DNA from: Crossaster papposus
Taxonomy: Eukaryota > Echinodermata > Asteroidea > Velatida > Solasteridae
Direction of reading: 5' to 3'
NCBI GenBank assembly: GCA_037893245.1
Contig: JBAIAA010001125.1
Coordinates: forward strand, 124,001 to 188,000
Length of the DNA stretch: 64,000 nucleotides
The notes beneath the pieces are model-generated. The model did not search any database. It had not been told where the DNA came from and saw only the letters and a list, made by a program, of their open reading frames with translations. This document shows positions 11,514 to 23,320 of this stretch, in pieces; position 1 is the first letter of the stretch, and the number at the start of each line of letters is the position of its first letter. Position numbers and translations under genes: made by a program.

Positions 11514-14106
11514 CTCATTTTCTCATTTGCGCTCATTTGCGCTCATTTTCTCATTTTCTCATTTGCTCATTTGCTCATTTGCTCATTTGCTCCTTTGCTC
11601 TCATTTGCTCTCATTTGCTCTCATTTGCTCTCATTTGCTCTCATTTGCTCTAATTTGCTCTCATTTGTCTCATTTGCTCATTTGCTCATTTGCTCATTTG
11701 CTCATTTGCTCATTTGCTCATTTGCTCATCTGCTCTCATTTGCTCATTTGCTCATTTGCTCATTTGCTCATTTGCTCATTTGTTTATTTGCTTATTTGCT
11801 CTCATTTGCTCATTTGATCATTTGCTCATTTGCTCATTTGCTCATTTGCGCTCATTTGCTCATTTGCTCATTTGCTCATTTGCTCATTTGCTCATTTGCT
11901 CATTTGCTCATTTGCTCATTTGCTCATTTGCTCATTTGCTCATTTGCTCATTTGCTCATTTGCTCATTTGCTCTTTTGCTCATTTGCTCATTTGCTCATT
12001 TGCTCATTTGCTCATTTGCGCTCATTTGCGCTCATTTGCTCATTTGCTCATTTGCTCATTTGCTCATTTGCGCTCATTTGCGCTCATTTGCTCTCATTTG
12101 CTCATTTGCTCATTTGCTCATTTGCTCATTTGCTCATTTGCTCATTTCTTCATTTGCTCTCATTTGCTCTCATTTGCTCTAATTTGCTCTCATTTGATCT
12201 CATTTGCTCTCATTTGCTCTCATTTGCTCATTTGCTCATTTGCTCATCTGCTCATTTGCTCCTTTGCTCATTTGCCCATTTGCTCATTTGCTCATTTGCT
12301 CATTTGCTCATTTGCTCTCATTTGCTCATTTGCTCATTTGCTCATTTGCTCATTTGCTCATTTGCTCATTTCCTCATTTGCTCTCATTTGCTCTCATTTG
12401 CTCTCATTTGCTCTCATTTGATCTCATTTGCTCTCATTTGCTCTCATTTGCTCATTTGCTCATTTGCTCATCTGCTCATTTGCTCCTTTGCTCATTTGCC
12501 CATTTGCTCATTTGCTCATTTGCTCATTTGCTCATTTGCTCTCATTTGCTCATTTGCTCATTTGCTCATTTGCTCATTTGCTCATTTGATCATTTGCTCA
12601 TTTGCTCATTTGCTCATTTGCGCTCATTTGCTCATTTGCTCATTTGCTCATTTGCTCTTTTGCTCATTTGCTCATTTGCTCATTTGCGCTCATTTGCGCT
12701 CATTTGCTCTCATTTGCTCATTTGCGCTCATTTGCGCTCATTTGCGCTCATTTGCGCTCATTTGCGCTCATTTGCGCATTTCCTCATTTCCTCATTTCCT
12801 CATTTCCTCTCATTTGCTCATTTGCTCATTTGCTCATTTGCTCATTTGCTCATTTGCTCATTTGCTCTCATTTGCTCTCATTTGCTCATTTGCTCATTTG
12901 CTCATTTGCTCATTTGATCATTTGATCATTTGCTCATTTGCTCATTTGCTCTCATTTGCTCTCATTTGCTCTCATTTGCTCTCATTTGCTCTCATTTGCT
13001 CTCATTTGCTCTCATTTGCTCATTTGCTCATTTGCTCATTTGCTCATTTGCTCATTTGCTCATTTGCTCATCTGCTCTCATTTGCTCATTGGCTCATTTG
13101 CTCATTTGCTCATTTACTCATTTGCTCATATGCTCTCATTTGCTCATTTGCTCATTTGCTCATTTGCTCATTTGCTCATTTGCTCATTTGCTCATTTGCT
13201 CATTTGCTCATTTGCTCATTTGCTCATTTGCTCATTTGCTCATTTGCTCTTTTGCTCATTTGCTCATTTGCTCATTTGCTCATGTGCTCATGTGCTCATT
13301 TGCGCTCATTTGCTCATTTGCGCTCATTTGCGCTCATTTGCTCTCATTTGCTCATTTGCTCTCATTTGCTCATTTGCTCATTTGCTCATTTCCTCATTTC
13401 CTCATTTCCTCATTTCCTCATTTCCTCATTTCCTCATTTCCTCTCATTTGCTCATTTGCTCATATGCTCATTTGCTCATTTGCTCATTTGCGCTCATTTG
13501 CGCTCATTTGCGCTCATTTGCTCATTTGCTTATTTGCTCATTTGCTCATTTGCTCATTTGCTCATTTGCTCATTTGCTCTCATTTGTTCTCACTTGCTCT
13601 CATTTGCTCTCATTTGTTCATTTGCTCATTTGCTCATTTGCTCATTTGCTCATTTGCTCATTTGTTTATTTGCTCATTTGCTCTCATTTGCTCATTTGCT
13701 CATTTGATCATTTGCTCATTTGCTCATTTGCTCATTTGCTCATTTGCTCATTTTCTCATTTGCTCCTTTGCTCTCATTTGCTCTCACTTGCTCTCATTTG
13801 CTCTCATTTGCTCATTTGCTCATTTGCTCATTTGCTCATTTGCTCATTTGCTCATGTGCTCATTTGCTCATTTGCTCATTTGTTTATTTGCTCATTTGCT
13901 CATTTGCTCATTTGCTCATTTGCTCATTTGCTCATTTGTTTATTTGCTTATTTGCTTATTTGCTCTCATTTGATCATTTGATCATTTGATCATTTGCTCA
14001 TTTGCTCATTTGCTCATTTGCTCATTTGCTCATTTGCGCTCATTTGCGCTCATTTGCGCTCATTTGCTCATTTGCTCATTTGCTCATTTGCTCATTTGCT
14101 CATTTG
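11514..14106. repeat. Left HOR unit c, internally truncated (2,593 bp)
   Basis: This unit begins like units a and b, but near 11,825 it jumps to sequence matching about 3,825 in unit a (offset 8,005). This skips roughly 2.5 kb of the HOR, including the CAATATTTTC and GAACATTTG landmarks. It then runs through a version of the CpG-rich region (12,665-12,780) and rejoins the order seen before the next anchor. The pattern is expected of unequal exchange between out-of-register units. The exact breakpoint cannot be placed inside the octamer run. Confidence 0.7.
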
Positions 14107-15695
14107 CTCATTTTCTCATTTGCGCTCATTTGCGCTCATTTTCTCATTTTCTCATTTGCTCATTTGCTCATTTGCTCATTTGCTCCTTTGCTCTCATTTG
14201 CTCTCATTTGCTCTCATTTGCTCTCATTTGCTCTCATTTGCTCTAATTTGCTCTCATTTGTCTCATTTGCTCATTTGCTCATTTGCTCATTTGCTCATTT
14301 GCTCATTTGCTCATTTGCTCATCTGCTCTCATTTGCTCATTTGCTCATTTGCTCATTTGCTCATTTGCTCATTTGTTTATTTGCTTATTTGCTCTCATTT
14401 GCTCATTTGATCATTTGCTCATTTGCTAATTTGCTCATTTGCTCATTTGCTCATTTGCTCATTTGCTCATTTGCGCTCATTTGCGGTCATTTGCGCTCAT
14501 TTGCTCATTTGCTCATTTGCTCATTTGCTCATTTGCTCATTTGCTCATTTGCTCATTTGCTCATTTGCTCATTTGCTCATTTTCTCATTTGCTCATTTGC
14601 TCTCATTTGCTCTCACTTGCTCTCATTTGCTCTCATTTGTTCATTTGCTCATTTGCTCATTTGCTCATTTGCTCATTTGCTCATTTGTTTATTTGCTCAT
14701 TTGCTCTCATTTGCTCATTTGCTCATTTGATCATTTGCTCATTTGCTCATTTGCTCATTTGCGCTTATTTGCGCTCATTTGCGCTCATTTGCTCATTTGC
14801 TCATTTGCTCATTTGCTCATTTGCTCATTTGTTTATTTGCTCATTTGCTCATTTGCTCTCATTTGCTCTCATTTGCTCTCATTTGCACATTTGCACATTT
14901 GCTCATTTGCTCATTTGCTCATTTGCTCATTTGCTCATTTGCTCATTTGCTCATTTGTTCATTTGCTCATTTGCTCATTTCCTCATTTCCTCATTTCCTC
15001 ATTTCCTCATTTCCTCATTTCCTCATTTCCTCTCATTTGCTCATTTGCTCATATGCTCATTTGCTCATTTGCTCATTTGCGCTCATTTGCGCTCATTTGC
15101 GCTCATTTGCTCATTTGCTTATTTGCTCATTTGCTCATTTGCTCATTTGCTCATTTGCTCATTTGCTCTCATTTGTTCTCACTTGCTCTCATTTGCTCTC
15201 ATTTGTTCATTTGCTCATTTGCTCATTTGCTCATTTGCTCATTTGCTCATTTGTTTATTTGCTCATTTGCTCTCATTTGCTCATTTGCTCATTTGATCAT
15301 TTGCTCATTTGCTCATTTGCTCATTTGCTCATTTGCTCATTTTCTCATTTGCTCCTTTGCTCTCATTTGCTCTCACTTGCTCTCATTTGCTCTCATTTGC
15401 TCATTTGCTCATTTGCTCATTTGCTCATTTGCTCATTTGCTCATGTGCTCATTTGCTCATTTGCTCATTTGTTTATTTGCTCATTTGCTCATTTGCTCAT
15501 TTGCTCATTTGCTCATTTGCTCATTTGTTTATTTGCTTATTTGCTTATTTGCTCTCATTTGATCATTTGATCATTTGATCATTTGCTCATTTGCTCATTT
15601 GCTCATTTGCTCATTTGCTCATTTGCGCTCATTTGCGCTCATTTGCGCTCATTTGCTCATTTGCTCATTTGCTCATTTGCTCATTTGCTCATTTG
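14107..15695. repeat. Short left HOR unit (1,589 bp)
   Basis: The anchor-to-anchor distance is 1,589 bp here and again at 24,755-26,343. About 1.1 kb around 13,390-14,480 recurs at 14,980-16,070. The unit contains paired GCACATTT units (about 14,885), a 7-unit CTCATTTC block (about 14,977), a CTCATATG unit (about 15,048) and a run of three GATCATTT units (about 15,560). Confidence 0.75.
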
Positions 15696-17235
15696 CTCAT
15701 TTTCTCATTTGCGCTCATTTGCGCTCATTTTCTCATTTTCTCATTTGCTCATTTGCTCATTTGCTCATTTGCTCCTTTGCTCTCATTTGCTCTCATTTGC
15801 TCTCATTTGCTCTCATTTGCTCTCATTTGCTCTAATTTGCTCTCATTTGTCTCATTTGCTCATTTGCTCATTTGCTCATTTGCTCATTTGCTCATTTGCT
15901 CATTTGCTCATCTGCTCTCATTTGCTCATTTGCTCATTTGCTCATTTGCTCATTTGCTCATTTGTTTATTTGCTTATTTGCTCTCATTTGCTCATTTGAT
16001 CATTTGCTCATTTGCTAATTTGCTCATTTGCTCATTTGCTCATTTGCTCATTTGCGCTCATTTGCGGTCATTTGCGCTCATTTGCGCTCATTTGCTCATT
16101 TGCTCATTTGCTCATTTGCTCATTTGCTCATTTGCTCATTTGCTCATTTGCTCATTTTCTCATTTGCTCATTTGCTCTCATTTGCTCTCACTTGCTCTCA
16201 TTTGCTCTCATTTGTTCATTTGCTCATTTGCTCATTTGCTCATTTGCTCATTTGCTCATTTGTTTATTTGCTCATTTGCTCTCATTTGCTCATTTGCTCA
16301 TTTGATCATTTGCTCATTTGCTCATTTTCTCATTTGCTCATTTGCTCTCATTTGCTCTCACTTGCTCTCATTTGCTCTCATTTGTTCATTTGCTCATTTG
16401 CTCATTTGCTCATTTGCTCATTTGCTCATTTGTTTATTTGCTCATTTGCTCTCATTTGCTCATTTGCTCATTTGATCATTTGCTCATTTGCTCATTTGCT
16501 CATTTGCGCTCATTTGCGCTCATTTGCGCTCATTTGCTCATTTGCTCATTTGCTCATTTGCTCATTTGCTCATTTGTTTATTTGCTCATTTGCTCATTTG
16601 CTCTCATTTGCTCTCATTTGCTCTCATTTGCACATTTGCACATTTGCTCATTTGCTCATTTGCTCATTTGCTCATTTGCTCATTTGCTCATTTGCTCATT
16701 TGCTCATTTGCTCATTTGCTCATTTTCTCATTTGCTCCTTTGCTCTCATTTGCTCTCACTTGCTCTCATTTGCTCTCATTTTCTCATTTGCTCATTTGCT
16801 CATTTGCTCATTTGCTCATTTGCTCATGTGCTCATTTGCTCATTTGCTCATTTGTTTATTTGCTCATTTGCTCATTTGCTCATTTGCTCATTTGCTCATT
16901 TGCTCATTTGTTTATTTGCTTATTTGCTCTCATTTGCTCATTTGTTCATTTGCTCATTTGCTCATTTGCTCATTTGCTCATTTGCTCATTTGCGCTCATT
17001 TGCGCTCATTTGCGCTCATTTGCTCATTTGCTCATTTGCTCATTTGCTCATTTGCTCATTTGCTCATTTGCTCATTTGCTCATTTTCTCATTTGCTCATT
17101 TGCTCTCATTTGCTCTCACTTGCTCTCATTTGCTCTCATTTGCTCATTTGCTCATTTGCTCATTTGCTCATTTCCGCACATTTGCGCTCATTTTCTCATT
17201 TGCTCATTTGCTCATTTGCTCAATATTTTCATTTG

Positions 17236-17325
17236 CTCTCATTTGCTCTCATTTGCTCTTATTTGCTCTCATTTGCTCTCATTTGCTCTCATTTGCTCTC
17301 ATTTGCTCTCATTTGCTCTCATTTG
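17236..17325 (+). repeat. 10-bp-unit block, 9 units
   Basis: Nine 10-mers follow directly after CAATATTTTC (17,221); the third is CTCTTATTTG. Counterparts are at 20,392 and near 27,540. This is among the longest 10-bp-phased runs in the window. Confidence 0.9.
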
Positions 17326-18610
17326 CTCATTTGCTCATTTGCTCATTTGCTCATTTGCTCATTTGCTCATTTGCTCATTTGCTCATCTGCTCTCATTTGC
17401 TCATTTGCTCATTTGCTCATTTGCTCATTTGCTCATTTGCTCATTTGCTCATTTGCTCATTTGCTCATTTGCTCATTTGCTCATTTGATATTTGCTCATT
17501 TGCTCATTTGCTCATTTGCTCATTTGCTCATGTGCTCATGTGCTCATTTGCGCATTTGCTCATTTGCTCTTATTTGCTCTCATTTCCTCTCATTTCCTCT
17601 CATTTCCTCATTTGCGCTCATTTGTGCTCATTTGCGCTCATTTGCGCTCATTTGCTCATTTGCTCATTTGCTCATTTGCTCATTTGCTCATTTGCTCATT
17701 TGCTAATTTGCTCATTTGCTCATTTGCTCATTTGCTCTTTTCCTCATTTCCTCTCATTTGCTTATTTGCTCATTTGCTCATTTGCTCATTTGCTCATTTG
17801 CTCTCATTTGCTCATTTGCTCATTTGCTCATTTGCTCATTTGCTCATTTGATCATTTGCTCATTTGCTCATTTGCTCATTTGCTCATTTGCGCTCATTTG
17901 CGCTCATTTGCTCATTTGCTCATTTGCTCATTTGCTCATTTGCTCATTTGCTCATTTGTTTATTTGCTTATTTGCTCTCATTTGCTCATTTGATCATTTG
18001 ATCATTTGATCATTTGCTCATTTGCTCATTTGCTCATTTGCTCATTTGCTCATTTGCGCTCATTTGCGCTCATTTGCGCTCATTTGCTCATTTGCTCATT
18101 TGCTCATTTGCTCATTTGCTCATTTTCTCATTTGCTCATTTGCTCTCATTTGCTCTCACTTGCTCTCATTTGCTCCCATTTGTTCATTTGCTCATTTGCT
18201 CATTTGCTCATTTGCTCATTTGCTCATTTGTTCATTTGCTTATTTGCTCTCATTTGCTCATTTGCTCATTTGATCATTTGCTCAGTTGCTCATTTGCTCA
18301 TTTGCTCATTTGCTCATTTGCTCATTTGCTCATCTGCTCTCATTTGCTCATTGGCTCATTTGCTCATTTGCTCATTTACTCATTTGCTCATATGCTCTCA
18401 TTTGCTCATTTGCTCATTTGCTCATTTGCTCATTTGCTCATTTGCTCATTTGCTCATTTGCTCTTTTGCTCATTTGCTCATTTGCTCATTTGCTCATGTG
18501 CTCATGTGCTCATTTGCGCTCATTAGCTCATTTGCGCTCATTTGCGCTCATTTGCTCTCATTTGGTCATTTGCGCTCATTTGCGCTCATTTGCGCTCCTT
18601 TGCTCATTTG

Positions 18611-18714
18611 CTCATTTCCTCATTTCCTCATTTCCTCATTTCCTCATTTCCTCATTTCCTCATTTCCTCATTTCCTCATTTCCTCATTTCCTCATTTCCT
18701 CATTTCCTCATTTC
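18611..18714 (+). repeat. CTCATTTC block, 13 units (module 1)
   Basis: 104 bp of perfect CTCATTTC. The block has the same length in modules 1, 2 and 3, unlike the varying lengths in the 5.3-kb HORs. Confidence 0.95.
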
Positions 18715-19005
18715 CTCATTTGCTCATTTGCTCATTTGCGCTCATTTGCTCTCATTTGCTCATTTGCTCATTTGCTCTCATTTGCTCATTTGCTCTCATT
18801 TGCTCATTTGCTCATTTGCTCATTTGCTCATTTGAACATTTGCTCATTTGCTCATTTGCTCATTTGCTCATTTGCTCATTTGCGCTCATTTGCTCATTTG
18901 CTCATTTGCTCATTTGCTCATTTGCGCTCATTTGCGCTCATTTGCTCTCATTTGCTCTCATTTGCTCTAATTTGCTCTCATTTGATCTCATTTGCTCTCA
19001 TTTGC

Positions 19006-22000
19006 TCTCATTTGCTCATTTGCTCATTTGCTCATTTGCTCATTTGCTCATTTGCTCATTTGCTCATCTGCTCTCATTTGCTCATTTGCTCATTTGCTCA
19101 TTTGCTCATTTGCTCATTTGTTTATTTGCTTATTTGCTCTCATTTGCTCATTTGATCATTTGCTCATTTGCTAATTTGCTCATTTGCTCATTTGCTCATT
19201 TGCTCATTTGCGCTCATTTGCGGTCATTTGCGCTCATTTGCGCTCATTTGCTCATTTGCTCATTTGCTCATTTGCTCATTTGCTCATTTGCTCATTTGCT
19301 CATTTGCTCATTTTCTCATTTGCTCATTTGCTCTCATTTGCTCTCACTTGCTCTCATTTGCTCTCATTTGTTCATTTGCTCATTTGCTCATTTGCTCATT
19401 TGCTCATTTGCTCATTTGTTTATTTGCTCATTTGCTCTCATTTGCTCATTTGCTCATTTGATCATTTGCTCATTTGCTCATTTTCTCATTTGCTCATTTG
19501 CTCTCATTTGCTCTCACTTGCTCTCATTTGCTCTCATTTGTTCATTTGCTCATTTGCTCATTTGCTCATTTGCTCATTTGCTCATTTGTTTATTTGCTCA
19601 TTTGCTCTCATTTGCTCATTTGCTCATTTGATCATTTGCTCATTTGCTCATTTGCTCATTTGCGCTCATTTGCGCTCATTTGCGCTCATTTGCTCATTTG
19701 CTCATTTGCTCATTTGCTCATTTGCTCATTTGTTTATTTGCTCATTTGCTCATTTGCTCTCATTTGCTCTCATTTGCTCTCATTTGCACATTTGCACATT
19801 TGCTCATTTGCTCATTTGCTCATTTGCTCATTTGCTCATTTGCTCATTTGCTCATTTGCTCATTTGCTCATTTGCTCATTTTCTCATTTGCTCCTTTGCT
19901 CTCATTTGCTCTCACTTGCTCTCATTTGCTCTCATTTTCTCATTTGCTCATTTGCTCATTTGCTCATTTGCTCATTTGCTCATGTGCTCATTTGCTCATT
20001 TGCTCATTTGTTTATTTGCTCATTTGCTCATTTGCTCATTTGCTCATTTGCTCATTTGCTCATTTGTTTATTTGCTTATTTGCTCTCATTTGCTCATTTG
20101 TTCATTTGCTCATTTGCTCATTTGCTCATTTGCTCATTTGCTCATTTGCGCTCATTTGCGCTCATTTGCGCTCATTTGCTCATTTGCTCATTTGCTCATT
20201 TGCTCATTTGCTCATTTGCTCATTTGCTCATTTGCTCATTTTCTCATTTGCTCATTTGCTCTCATTTGCTCTCACTTGCTCTCATTTGCTCTCATTTGCT
20301 CATTTGCTCATTTGCTCATTTGCTCATTTCCGCACATTTGCGCTCATTTTCTCATTTGCTCATTTGCTCATTTGCTCAATATTTTCATTTGCTCTCATTT
20401 GCTCTCATTTGCTCTTATTTGCTCTCATTTGCTCTCATTTGCTCTCATTTGCTCTCATTTGCTCTCATTTGCTCTCATTTGCTCATTTGCTCATTTGCTC
20501 ATTTGCTCATTTGCTCATTTGCTCATTTGCTCATTTGCTCATCTGCTCTCATTTGCTCATTTGCTCATTTGCTCATTTGCTCATTTGCTCATTTGCTCAT
20601 TTGCTCATTTGCTCATTTGCTCATTTGCTCATTTGCTCATTTGATATTTGCTCATTTGCTCATTTGCTCATTTGCTCATTTGCTCATGTGCTCATGTGCT
20701 CATTTGCGCATTTGCTCATTTGCTCTTATTTGCTCTCATTTCCTCTCATTTCCTCTCATTTCCTCATTTGCGCTCATTTGTGCTCATTTGCGCTCATTTG
20801 CGCTCATTTGCTCATTTGCTCATTTGCTCATTTGCTCATTTGCTCATTTGCTCATTTGCTAATTTGCTCATTTGCTCATTTGCTCATTTGCTCTTTTCCT
20901 CATTTCCTCTCATTTGCTTATTTGCTCATTTGCTCATTTGCTCATTTGCTCATTTGCTCTCATTTGCTCATTTGCTCATTTGCTCATTTGCTCATTTGCT
21001 CATTTGATCATTTGCTCATTTGCTCATTTGCTCATTTGCTCATTTGCGCTCATTTGCGCTCATTTGCTCATTTGCTCATTTGCTCATTTGCTCATTTGCT
21101 CATTTGCTCATTTGTTTATTTGCTTATTTGCTCTCATTTGCTCATTTGATCATTTGATCATTTGATCATTTGCTCATTTGCTCATTTGCTCATTTGCTCA
21201 TTTGCTCATTTGCGCTCATTTGCGCTCATTTGCGCTCATTTGCTCATTTGCTCATTTGCTCATTTGCTCATTTGCTCATTTTCTCATTTGCTCATTTGCT
21301 CTCATTTGCTCTCACTTGCTCTCATTTGCTCCCATTTGTTCATTTGCTCATTTGCTCATTTGCTCATTTGCTCATTTGCTCATTTGTTCATTTGCTTATT
21401 TGCTCTCATTTGCTCATTTGCTCATTTGATCATTTGCTCAGTTGCTCATTTGCTCATTTGCTCATTTGCTCATTTGCTCATTTGCTCATCTGCTCTCATT
21501 TGCTCATTGGCTCATTTGCTCATTTGCTCATTTACTCATTTGCTCATATGCTCTCATTTGCTCATTTGCTCATTTGCTCATTTGCTCATTTGCTCATTTG
21601 CTCATTTGCTCATTTGCTCTTTTGCTCATTTGCTCATTTGCTCATTTGCTCATGTGCTCATGTGCTCATTTGCGCTCATTAGCTCATTTGCGCTCATTTG
21701 CGCTCATTTGCTCTCATTTGGTCATTTGCGCTCATTTGCGCTCATTTGCGCTCCTTTGCTCATTTGCTCATTTCCTCATTTCCTCATTTCCTCATTTCCT
21801 CATTTCCTCATTTCCTCATTTCCTCATTTCCTCATTTCCTCATTTCCTCATTTCCTCATTTCCTCATTTCCTCATTTGCTCATTTGCTCATTTGCGCTCA
21901 TTTGCTCTCATTTGCTCATTTGCTCATTTGCTCTCATTTGCTCATTTGCTCTCATTTGCTCATTTGCTCATTTGCTCATTTGCTCATTTGAACATTTGCT

Positions 22001-22113
22001 CATTTGCTCATTTGCTCATTTGCTCATTTGCTCATTTGCGCTCATTTGCTCATTTGCTCATTTGCTCATTTGCTCATTTGCGCTCATTTGCGCTCATTTG
22101 CTCTCATTTGCTC
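19006..22113. repeat. 3,156-bp module 2
   Basis: Second copy of the module. Its 5' junction follows the variant units CTCTAATTTG and TTTGATCTC at 18,965-18,985. The corresponding place before module 1 (about 15,835-15,850) has the 9-bp unit TCTCATTTG. After 22,113 the sequence departs into CTCATTTCC, whereas module 1 continues with 10-mers. Confidence 0.85.
21767..21870 (+). repeat. CTCATTTC block, 13 units (module 2)
   Basis: Counterpart of 18,611-18,714 at offset 3,156, with identical unit number and flanks. Confidence 0.95.
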
Positions 22114-23320
22114 ATTTCCTCATTTGCTCATTTGCTCATTTGCTCATTTGCTCATTTGCTCATTTCCTCATTTGCTCTCATTTGCTCTCATTTGCTCTAA
22201 TTTGCTCTCATTTGATCTCATTTGCTCTCATTTGCTCTCATTTGCTCATTTGCTCATTTGCTCATCTGCTCATTTGCTCCTTTGCTCATTTGCCCATTTG
22301 CTCATTTGCTCATTTGCTCATTTGCTCATTTGCTCTCATTTGCTCATTTGCTCATTTGCTCATTTGCTCATTTGCTCATTTGCTCATTTGATCATTTGCT
22401 CATTTGCTCATTTGCTCATTTGCGCTCATTTTCTCATTTGCTCATTTGCTCATTTGCTCATTTGCTCATTTGCTCATTTGCTCATTTGCTCATTTGCTCT
22501 TTTGCTCATTTGCTCATTTGCTCATTTGCGCTCATTGGCGCTCATTTGCTCTCATTTGCTCATTTGCGCTCATTTGCGCTCATTTGCGCTCATTTGCGCT
22601 CCTTTGCTCCTTTGCTCATTTCCTCATTTCCTCATTTCCTCATTTCCTCATTTCCTCATTTCCTCTCATTTGCTCATTTGCTCATTTGCTCATTTGCTCA
22701 TTTGCTCATTTGCTCATTTGCTCATTTGCTCTCATTTGCTCTCATTTGCTCATTTGCTCATTTGCTCATTTGCTCATTTGCTCATTTGATCATTTGCTCA
22801 TTTGCTCATTTGCTCTCATTTGCTCTCATTTGCTCTCATTTGCTCTCATTTGCTCTCATTTGCTCTCATTTGCTCATTTGCTCATTTGCTCATTTGCTCA
22901 TTTGCTCATTTGCTCATTTGCTCATCTGCTCTCATTTGCTCATTGGCTCATTTGCTCATTTGCTCATTTACTCATTTGCTCATATGCTCTCATTTGCTCA
23001 TTTGCTCATTTGCTCATTTGCTCATTTGCTCATTTGCTCATTTGCTCATTTGCTCATTTGCTCATTTGCTCATTTGCTCATTTGCTCATTTGCTCTTTTG
23101 CTCATTTGCTCATTTGCTCATTTGCTCATGTGCTCATGTGCTCATTTGCGCTCATTTGCTCATTTGCGCTCATTTGCTCTCATTTGCTCATTTGCGCTCA
23201 TTTGCGCTCATTTGCGCTCCTTTGCTCATTTGCTCATTTGCTCATTTCCTCATTTCCTCATTTCCTCATTTCCTCATTTCCTCATTTCCTCATTGGCTCA
23301 TTTGCTCATTTGCTCATTTA
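22114..23320. repeat. Connector segment of super-repeat
   Basis: The segment is collinear with 29,200-30,370 (offset about 7,078). It contains a GATCTC step near 22,213, a CCCATTTG unit, a CGCTCATTGGCG variant near 22,530, two 6-unit CTCATTTC blocks (about 22,617 and 23,247) and the CATCTG/CATTGG/TTTACTC/CATATG cassette (22,925-22,986). It ends at the junction with super-repeat copy 2, where TTTACTC is joined directly to CTTTTG. Confidence 0.7.

Larger units (their letters stand above)
15850..19005. repeat. 3,156-bp module 1
   Basis: First of two tandem copies with a period of exactly 3,156 bp. Matching starts at 15,850 against 19,006 and runs to 18,957 against 22,113, about 3.1 kb. I found no difference at any point I compared: CAATATTTTC 17,221/20,377, the TTTGATATTTG variant near 17,487/20,643, the GTG variant 17,624/20,780, GAACATTTG 18,834/21,990, and the CTCATTTC block 18,611/21,767. 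I did not align every base. The last 48 bp (18,958-19,005) are not shared and contain the CTCTAATTTG and GATCTC units. Confidence 0.85.
12655..23320. repeat. Super-repeat copy 1 (about 10.65 kb)
   Basis: The segment from the CTCTTTTG unit at 12,655 onward is repeated starting at 23,321. The offset is 10,666, settling to 10,648 after 18 bp of small losses near 13,340-13,440. Collinearity with copy 2 is continuous to about 16,590. This copy holds the 1,589-bp step and two tandem 3,156-bp modules, and ends with 22,114-23,320. That last part matches 29,200-30,370 at offset 7,086 to 7,078. Confidence 0.8.

Noticed and set aside
6692..11653. Very long plus-strand open frame (about 1,650 codons) of LICSFAHL repeats, one of many such frames
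   Set aside because: The octamer lacks plus-strand stops, all three frames are equally open and encode the same octapeptide, most such frames begin at TTG just after a variant-derived stop, and frame shifts from 10-mers cost nothing. There is no sign of coding selection.
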